The notes under the pieces were generated by a model. It made no database searches. It was not told the DNA's origin and saw nothing but the letters and a program-made list of their open reading frames with translations. A program made the translations under genes and the position numbers. 64,000 nt of DNA from Paenibacillus puerhi (GTDB taxonomy: Bacteria > Bacillota > Bacilli > Paenibacillales > NBRC-103111). Numbering within the stretch: position 1 is the first letter of the stretch; the number at the start of each line of letters is the position of its first letter. Below, in pieces: positions 53,201 to 60,400 of the stretch. The stretch is from assembly GCF_009846885.1 (NCBI RefSeq), contig NZ_WUWM01000006.1:124001-188000 (forward strand), written 5' to 3'.

Positions 53201-54332
53201 GTTCAAAGCCGATCCTTTCCCGAGTACCCCCTCCCATGGCTCCTTCCAGCGGAAAATTTTCGAATACGAGGATATGGTCGATCAATCCCTGCTTCATCAA
53301 GCTGGCCGACTGCGTTTCATATAGCGGATAATAGTCGTACTCCGCCGAGGCTTGCTCATTGCGGCCTGCCTGCTTGAGCAGCTCGGCGAAAGGCAGTTCC
53401 CCATTCATCCGCATCCGTACCGGAATCGTGTTGATAAAGAGTCCGAGCATCGATTCGATCCCCGGCACATCAGCCGGCCTGCCCGAGACGACGGCGCCGA
53501 ACATCACATCGTCTAGATGGGTATAGGTATGCAGCAGCACGGCCCACATCGTCTGGATAAGGGTGCTGATCGTAACCTGATATCGGTAGCCGAGCTCCCT
53601 TAACGCCCCCGTTACTTCAGCGTCCAACTGGAAGCTGTATTCCCGCTGCTCGTAGATGTCGCCCTCCCGGACGCCGAAGCGCCTCGGGAGAGCGGCCAAC
53701 TGGTCGTAGCCTTGGACGTAGCCGGTCCAGTAAGAGCGGGCAGCCGCAGCATCTTGCTTCTCCAGCCACTTCATGTAGGTGCTGAAGCGGGGAGCCGGCT
53801 CCAGACGGATCGGCTCCTCGTGCTTCAAGGCCCCGTAGATGGCCAGCAGCTCCCGAAGCAAGATCCCGAGGCACCAGCCATCGAGGATAAGATGATGAAA
53901 GCTCCACATGAGCAAGTATTCCTCTGCCCCGGTACGGAGCACCTTGATGCGAATCAGCACCTCCTCGCTCAGACGGAAGCCTTGCTGCAAATCCATCCGC
54001 TTCAGCCAAGTGATCCTCTCCTGCTGCGACTCGGGGTCCAGATCGGTTAAATCCTCGCTGCCGATGACAGGAAACTCCGCCTCCTTAAGTACAACCTGCA
54101 TAGGCTTGTTAACCTGGTCATAGACGAACACCGTACGGAACATGTCGTGCCGGTCCGTCAGCTTCTGAAAGCTGCGCTGCAGCAGGTCGATATCGACTTC
54201 ACCCTGCATCTTCAGCATGATCTGCTCGCGATACGTCAGCGATTGCTCGTCCATCAACGCATGAAACAGCATGCCCTGCTGCATAGGCGAGAGCAGATAC
54301 ACGTCCTTGATTTGATCCTTGGTCCACTTCAC
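47226..54332 (-). CDS. Two-module NRPS, C-A-PCP-C-A-PCP-TE (modules 3 and 4)
   Basis: 2368 residues with GTG start after GAGGTG. The first C domain (DVYLLSPMQQGMLFH; HHLILDGW near 147) is of the type that accepts a D-residue, matching the upstream E domain. A1 about 456-1000 has FDLSVYDVFG and WDSAPAAL; the specificity residues read D-L-Y-D-L-S-L-V-W-K, close to known Cys codes. PCP serine in GGHSIKA near 1047. C2 HHLIADG near 1225. A2 about 1541-2038 has FDVFLADL; the code reads roughly D-V-A-D-L-I-C-V-D-K, pointing to a basic residue. PCP serine in GGNSLKA near 2086. TE about 2148-2365 with GYSAGG and a late GAHLDML His. A roughly 20-residue Ala-rich insertion sits before RMYRTGD in A1. TE releases a linear or cyclic peptide. 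Confidence 0.9.
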   Translation of the reverse strand: MKWTKDQIKDVYLLSPMQQGMLFHALMDEQSLTYREQIMLKMQGEVDIDLLQRSFQKLTDRHDMFRTVFVYDQVNKPMQVVLKEAEFPVIGSEDLTDLDPESQQERITWLKRMDLQQGFRLSEEVLIRIKVLRTGAEEYLLMWSFHHLILDGWCLGILLRELLAIYGALKHEEPIRLEPAPRFSTYMKWLEKQDAAAARSYWTGYVQGYDQLAALPRRFGVREGDIYEQREYSFQLDAEVTGALRELGYRYQVTISTLIQTMWAVLLHTYTHLDDVMFGAVVSGRPADVPGIESMLGLFINTIPVRMRMNGELPFAELLKQAGRNEQASAEYDYYPLYETQSASLMKQGLIDHILVFENFPLEGAMGGGTRERIGFEPVEVEAFEQTNYDLNVLFVPGERLGVKLLYNANAFDSDFFERLEGHFVKLAESVVTDPLAKIGSCVLLREEEYRQIVHAFNDTARDYPKDRLIHQGFERKAAETPDHPAIITDHETVSYRELNERANRIARCLRETGVGPGTHVGLLVSRSVGMIAAMLGIAKSGGAYVPMEPSTPTARIERIMNTLGATHLVTERPLETVSAALYASCPALSAVLFVDEAESMLAGYDGGDLPAAAEPDHTAYVIFTSGSTGVPKGVIVAHRTVSNLIDWVNRTTEMGADDRLLFVTSPTFDLSVYDVFGLLTAGGTIRLAGVDEVRQPDRLLQLLLEEPITCWDSAPAALQQLAPLLQAKPGKAGGRLRLVLLSGDWIPLKLPGVLKEAFPGVRVLALGGATEATVWSNMFEVDEVRPEWASIPYGKPIQNARYYILDPGLQPCPIGVPGELYIGGDCLAVGYDDPQLTAERFLPDPFAAEASGFGNSLPHSAAAEAAAASELGGRNARSPRMYRTGDRARWMPDGHIEFLGRIDHQVKIRGYRIETGEIQSQLVHHPSVREAIVIDRQDEAGEKYLCAYLVAEEELTVRELRGFLADSLPEYMIPSYFVRLPSMPVTANGKLDRKALPEPDGSIGSGAAYVAPRNEVEAKLAAIWQEVLQCEVGVQDHFIELGGHSIKATMLIARIHKQLQISLPIRAVFHYPTIEEMARLILQTERRELPDIERLPQAAAYPASSAQRRMYILQQLEGGQSGYHIPGIFEVEGEMDLFRFERAWHQLIERHESLRTSFEMIEGELLQRVHAQVDFRIDYETIDHSQLSTRIAAFFRPYDLSQAPLMRAGLLSISRTRHILLFDMHHLIADGESMRIFAEEFVKLYAGERLEELNVQYKDYAAWQQGYLQSEEMERQEAYWLDRYRELPSSLRLPTDFPRPAERSFAGESFRFRLNPELTAALVRLAERTDVTLYMLLLSAYFILLRKYAGQEDIVVGTPSGGRPHPDTAPLIGLFVNTLAIRSQVEDELPFLHYVKKVRELALSAYEHADYPFELLVERSGAERDLSRNPLFDTMFTLQTDPPMLDIAGLTFKPYEFEAKMAQFDFTFEAIQHAHHIEVHLEYSTDLFRRETIQRMADHYSCLLECIASEPYCRIDRLDMVTEAEKREIRTVFNATETAYPQNTTFLQLFAQQAEASPERIAVRYLDRALTYQELDERSGRLAAALVARGVGVESIAAVMAERSVDWVVAVLAAFKAGAAFVPIDPAYPAERIEHMLRDSQAAILLTQSALLRRSEGFAGKVLDLDAYEAYAEGPIAWDPRPHPDRLAYVIYTSGTTGKPKGVMVEHGSYANLAFAYRDAFAMDTFPVTLLQLASFSFDVFLADLARTLTNGGELVLCPEDVKLDPTRLYETIRAHRITVLDMPPALAVPFMDHVFDHGLELGDLKLLVIGSDSCPAEEYGRLLARFGSKLRIVNCYGVTEACVDTSYYEETADRFTSVGTVPIGKPFANMRMYVVDNSLQLQPVGVVGELCIGGAGVARGYLNKAELTAAAFLEGPFHPGGRLYRTGDLAKWREDGQVEFVGRADDQLKIRGFRIEPGEIESALLAHPGVKQAVVIALDEAGTKALCAYIVASALELSELRDHLRARIPEHMIPSYFMCMERLPLTSNGKVDRRALPKPDGQQLRSAEYVPPRSKAEQAIAEIWRELLQVELVGLQDDFFALGGNSLKAARMASLVSTKLGAELTLRTVFQQPTLRQLAAAIDRGVDNSSKLPTLWNEPGHPPLFCFPPLFGYGFVFQELAACLSGAYSLYAFDFVEEEDRIARYADEMMALQEQGPCWLLGYSAGGNLAFEAAAELERREVRVAGIILLDAIHREPSVRSQADIDDEIRMLLQEAASRYGLDPGDALMRERERLIGTYARYAESLVHRDRIRAELHDIRSEERDLQGTAVLPWSVSTYGPSMDYAGAGAHLDMLSPPHVARNAEKIQAILQRIPAAGLVGTGEVR
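51791..52975 (-). repeat. Direct repeat copy 1: A domain of NRPS module 3
   Basis: About 1.18 kb, well over 90 percent identical by eye to 59596-60778 in the other synthetase gene. It covers the adenylation domain from upstream of core A1 to about core A6. Outside these borders identity drops sharply. Within it, codon 278 of the specificity pocket differs (Asp here, Asn in the other copy). Confidence 0.8.
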
Positions 54333-54403
54333 GCATCGTCACCTCGTCTCAATGAATAAGCTGCATCTTGTATTGTGCCTCCGGCTTCTATACCCGAAGG
54401 ACT

Positions 54404-57400
54404 TTAGTCGGAGAGCAGACTGAACAGATCCTCCAGATCCTCTTGTGTGATTTCTTCGGAGCTCACATCGCTGGAGGTCAGCTCTGACTGCTTCTTCGTC
54501 AAGCAATGCCGGATAAGGCTTGTCAGATGGCGCCGATACCCCTCCGCAAAGGTATGCATGGTCACCCGCTGGAAAACATACGGATTGTAATCGATCTTGA
54601 CGGTCAACCGCCCCTTCTGTATGACCGCATGAATCCCGATCAGACTGATCCGCTCCGCATTTGGACTGATCTGCCAGCCCATCGGGGCATCCGACAGGAC
54701 AAAACCGCCGGTAACCGACTCCTGGTCGATTTGACCTAGATAGTTAAAACTGATTTCCGGCTCGATGGCAAAGACGGAGCTGTCCCGAACCTCCGCAGGA
54801 GCCATATACTTTAACACGCCATATCCAATTCCCTTCGACGGTACGGACCGAAGCTGTTCTTTCACCGAGATAATCGGATGACGGGAGCTATCGAGCTCCA
54901 ACATGACGGGATACTGGCTTGTGAACCAGCCGACCGTACGCGACACGTCCAGCTCGGGGAAAAGCGGCTCCCGGCCATGTCCTTCGAGCAGCACCAGCAC
55001 CCGCTCATCTCTTGCCCAGTCCTTCACGGCCAGAGCGAGGGCGGCGAGCAGCACATCTTCTATTTCCGTATGGTAGGCATGGTGCACATGCTTAAGCAGG
55101 TCCTCGGTCTCTTCGGCTGTCAGCGTGAAGGAGCATTCCTGGGCCAGCCCTATTGTGTTCGAATACGCATCGAAATCCGGCAGATCGCGGGGAAGCAACG
55201 CATACGGCTTCGACTCCATTCGCTGCCAATAAGCTAACTCACTCCGCAGTTCTTCGCTCGAGGCATACCTGTTCAGCGCAGCTGTCCAGGCCTGATAGGC
55301 ATGCGTCTTGGCCGCGAAGCTAACCGGCTCCCCCCTTACGGACTGGTCATATCCCTCTGCCAAGTCCTCCAGCAGAATGCGCCATGACACCCCGTCCACG
55401 ACCAGATGGTGAATGACGATGAGCAAATAGCTGCCTTCATCCGCATGGAACAGCTTCGCTTTCAGAAGCGGACCTTGCTCAAGATCTAGACCTGCCTGCT
55501 GTTCGTCAGCCATCAAGCGAATCTGCTCAAGCTTGTGACGGGCATCTACGGCAGCGGTCTCCAGGGTAAAGCATGTCCGAACTTCGGCCTCGTCGATACC
55601 TTGCTGGACCAGACGGTAATGACTTCCCGCACGCACACATCTCATTCGAAGCACGTCATGATGCACAACAAGCCGTTGGAACACGGTCTGAAGGTACGCT
55701 TCATTCCAGCCTTCTTCTCTAAACAGCATCACCGATTGATTGAAATGATGAGGCTCGGCAAAGGCTCGCTCGAAAAACCAGCTTTGTACCGGGCCTGGCA
55801 CCAGTTCCCCTACGACAGGCTCTTGCGGAGCGATAACCGTCAGCCTCTGCACGCGCGGTTCCAGCTCGGTGATTGTCGGGTAGGCAAAGAAATCTCTGAC
55901 CCCGAGCTTATAACCGAATTTCTGAAGCCGGGCAGCCGCCTGAATGGCCTTGATCGAATCGCCGCCGAGATGGAAAAAGTGATCGTGAACGCCGATCCGC
56001 TCCGCGCCGAGCAGCGTCTTCCAAATATCCGCCAGCAGCTCCCCGACAAGCGTCGTGGGGGCCTCGAACTTGGCGCCGCCTGTCTGAAGGTCCGGCTCGG
56101 GCAGCGCTCGCCGGTCTACCTTTCCATTCGCCGTTAGCGGGATACGCGTCAGCTGCATGAAAACATGCGGAATCATATAGTCCGGCAGCCGTTGAGCCAG
56201 GGCTGCCCTAAGCCCGGCAACCGTCCATTCGCGATCGGCAACCATATAGGCGCACAGCATCGTCTGGCCGTTGGCATCCTTGTTCGCCGTTACGGCTACC
56301 TCCTTAATCATGTCCAGCTCCAGCAGCCGGCTCTCGATCTCGCCCAGCTCGACGCGGAAGCCGCGCACCTTCACCTGCTGATCCAGACGATCCAGATATT
56401 CCAGCGTTCCGTCCGGAAGCCACCTGACCAGATCGCCTGTCCGGTACATCCTCTCTCCCGGCTCGAACGGACACGGCGCGAACTTCTCCGCGGTTAGTTC
56501 AGGCCGCTGCCAATATCCGCGCGATAGTCCGATGCCAGCCGCGCATAGCTCGCCCGGAACTCCGATCGGCACCAGCTTGTCATGACGGTCCACGACATAC
56601 AGCCGGGTTTGCTGAACCGGTCTGCCGATCGGGATAGAGACTGCCGCCTCCTCTAGGCTCTTCATTTCATATGCCGTCGCCAATACGGTCGTTTCCGTCG
56701 GTCCGTACAGGTTCACCAGCCGGTCCGGACCCAGCAGGCCAAGGGCTTTGCGGACATGATGGACGGATGCCTTTTCTCCGCCAAACATCATTTTGCGCAA
56801 GCTTGTCAAGCGATGAGGGCACTCCTCGACAAGGGCGTTGAACAAAGCGGTGGTACAGAAGAGGATCGTGATCGCGTGCTTCTCAAGCACCTGGGCCAGC
56901 AGCGAGAGGTCCGTTATGACCTCGGCATCGACGAGCACAAGCTGCGCTCCGTTCAGCAACGCTCCGAAAATCTCAATCACCGAGCCGTCGAATGCATAGT
57001 TCGACGCTTGCAGCATCCGGTCTTCCCGCGTAAAGTCGACATAGCCGGGATGCTTGACGATGCGCTGGACTCCCGCATGGGTGATCATCGTGCCTTTCGG
57101 CTGTCCGGTCGTGCCCGATGTATAGATCACATAAGCCAGATGTCCGGGGTTACATACCGGCTGCAGATTAGTTCCGCCCCCGTCATAGATGGACGGGTCA
57201 TCCGTCCGAAGACAAGTCCCCCTGAACCCGGAGGGAACGTTCCGCTTCCCGTTGGTTATCAGAAGGTCGACCCCGCTGTCCTCCAGAATGTACTGGATGC
57301 GCTCCTCCGGGTATAACGGATCGATCGGGACATAAGCGCCGCCTGCCTTCAGGACAGCCAAAATGCTGACGATCATATCGATGGAACGGTCTGTTAGCAG

Positions 57401-60400
57401 CGCGACGAGCTTGTCGGGTCCTACTCCGCGTGCGCGAAGGGTGCGGGCCAGCCGGTTCGCTCTTTCGTTCAGCTCCCCGTACGTCTGCTGCTCCCGGCCG
57501 TGGACGAGGGCGATGTTCGCCGGATGAAGCCTTGCCTGCTCTTCAAACCATTCGTTCAACACCAGGGTATCCTCCGCATCGCCAACGCTCACGTTGTTGA
57601 AAGCAAGCAACTGCGCCTTCTCGGCTTCTGTGAGGCATTCCATGTCCGCAAGCGTCCGGCCGGGCTCCTCCGCCAGCTGCTGCAGCAGCCGGATATAATG
57701 AGCGCCCAGTCGTTCCATTGTGGCAGCATCGAACAGGCTGGTCCGGTATTCCAGCGTGAAGGTCAATCCTTCTCCTCCAAGGGAGGCTTCGAGCAGCAGA
57801 TCGAACTTGGCGTGACCGCTTTGCAAGGGCGATGGTTTCAACGTGAGGCCGCCTGCGGCAATCCCGTCCACATCCAGATTCTGCAGAGCAAATACCGTGT
57901 CGAACAACGGATTGCGGCTCGCTTCGCGCTGGAGATGAAGCCGTTGAACCAGCTCCTCGAACGGGTACTCTTCATTCTCGAACGCTAGCAGCGCCGACGC
58001 TTTCACCTGCTGCAAGTATTCGGTAAAAGTCAGCTTACCGGAAGGGTAGACTCTTAGCGGCAGCATATTGACGAACATTCCGACGATCGGCTCCAGATCC
58101 GGGTGGGATCTGCCGGCGACCGGACATCCGACCACGATGTCTTCTTGACCGCTGTACTTGGCCAGCAGCACCTGGTAAGCCCCCAGCAGCACCATGAACA
58201 GCGTTGCCTCCTGCTGTTCCGCCAGCTGCTGAAGTTGTCCGGTTAGGGATGCTCCTGCTGCAAATGTTAGAGAATCTCCCCCGAAGCTCTGAACGGCCGG
58301 TCTCGGACGGTCGGTCGGCATATTCAATACCGGAATATCGCGGGAAAATTGCTCCAACCAGTACCGCTCCTGCCTTAACAGACGCTCCTCCTTCAGCAGC
58401 CGCTGCTGCCATATGGCATAGTCCTTATACCCCAGCGCCAGCTCGGTCAGCGTCCCTCCTTCGTAGAGAATGGCCAGTTCCTTCATTAATATATTCATCG
58501 AGACGCCATCGGAAATCAGATGATGCATGTCGAACAGCAAATAGGACACGCCCGGCTCATTTTTTACCCAGGCCGCACGCAGCAAGGGGGCCATTCTCAA
58601 GTCGAAAGGACGGATGAAAGCATCAGCTTGCTGCCTCAGCTCCCCCCCTGCCTCCAGCTTTTCCAGGCGAAACGCCACTCTATCATGAACCCGTTGAACC
58701 GGCTCTCCGTCCTCCCAATCGAAGCTTGTCCTTAACGCTTCATGACGGCGAATGAGCTGTGCAAAAGCTCCCTCCAGCCGTTCGGGATCGGCTTCGCCTT
58801 CTATCCGGAACACACCTGACATATGGTAAGCCGTTCCCAGATCCTCCATCTGGCTGACAATGAATAATCTTCTTTGCGCGGACGAAAGCGGGTAATTCTC
58901 GCTAATCGGCGCAGGTGTCAGCGCAGAGTAGCCAGAACCGCCGGCTAGCGCCACATACTCGCTCAGCTGCTCCAATCTGCTGTGCACGAACAGGATGCGC
59001 AGCGGCAGCTCGACGCCCAGCTGCTGATAGACGCGCGCCGCCATCCGCGCCGCCAGAAGAGAATGGCCTCCCAGCTTGAAGAAATCATCCTTTATCCCTA
59101 CCTGCCGCTGCAGCACCTCCTCCCAGATGGAAGCGAGCTTCGCTTCCACCTCATTGCGGGGCGCCACATAGACGGTACCGCTGGCCACACTTCCGTCCGG
59201 CTCGGGCAGTGCCTTGCGGTCCAGCTTGCCGTTTGCCGTGACCGGCATCCCCTCCAGCCGTACGAAGTGGGCCGGGATCATATAGTCCGGCAGCGCATCT
59301 GCCAGGAAACCGCGCAGCTCGCTGACCGTCACGTTCTCCTCCATGACGAGATAGGCGCATATATACTTCTCCCCTGCTTCATCCTGACGGTCGATCGCAA
59401 TCGCTTCTCGGACAGAAGGATGCTTGACCAGCTGTGCCTGTATTTCGCCCAGCTCGATCCGGTATCCCCGGATTTTCACCTGATGGTCGATCCGCCCGAG
59501 AAACTCGATATGGCCGTCCGGCATCCACCTTGCCCGGTCGCCTGTCCGGTACATGCGCGGTGGGTGCGCGATGGTTTCGCCTGCAAGCTCCGCCGCAAAT
59601 GGATCAGGCAGGAATCGCTCCGCCGTCAGCTGCGGGTCATCGTAGCCGACCGCCAGGCAGTCGCCGCCGATATACAGCTCTCCCGGCACGCCGATCGGAC
59701 ACGGCTGCAAGCCCGGGTCGAGGATATAGTAGCGCGCATTCTGAATCGGCTTCCCGTAAGGGATGCTCGCCCACTCCGGGCGCACCTCGTCCACCTCGAA
59801 CACGTTCGACCATACCGTCGCCTCCGTCGCGCCGCCCAGCGCCAGCACGCGCACGCCTGGGAAGGCTTCCTTCAGCACGCCCGGCAGCTTCAACGGAATC
59901 CAGTCGCCGCTGAGCAGCACGAGCCGCAGCCGGCCTCCCGTCGTCCCCGGCTTGGCCTGCAGCAGCGGCGCGAGCTGCTGAAGCGCCGCCGGCGCCGAGT
60001 TCCAGCACGTGATCGGCTCCCCGAGCAGCAGCTGCAGCAGCCGGTCCGGCTGCCGCACCTCGTCCGCCCCGGCCAGACGAATCGTCCCTCCGGCCGTCAG
60101 CAGGCCGAATACATCATAGACCGACAAGTCGAATGTCGGCGACGTCACGAACAGCAGCCGGTCGTCCGCGCCCATCTCGGTCGTACGGTTCACCCAATCG
60201 ATCAGATTGGATACCGTCCTGTGAGCGACGATAACTCCCTTCGGCACCCCGGTCGAGCCGGAGGTAAAGATCACATAGGCCGTATGATCCGGCTCCGCCG
60301 CCGCAGGCAGGTCTCCTCCTTCGTAGCCTGTAAGCATGGACTCCGCTTCATCGACGAAGAGCACGGCGGAGAGGGCCGGGCAGGACGCGTACAGCGCCGC

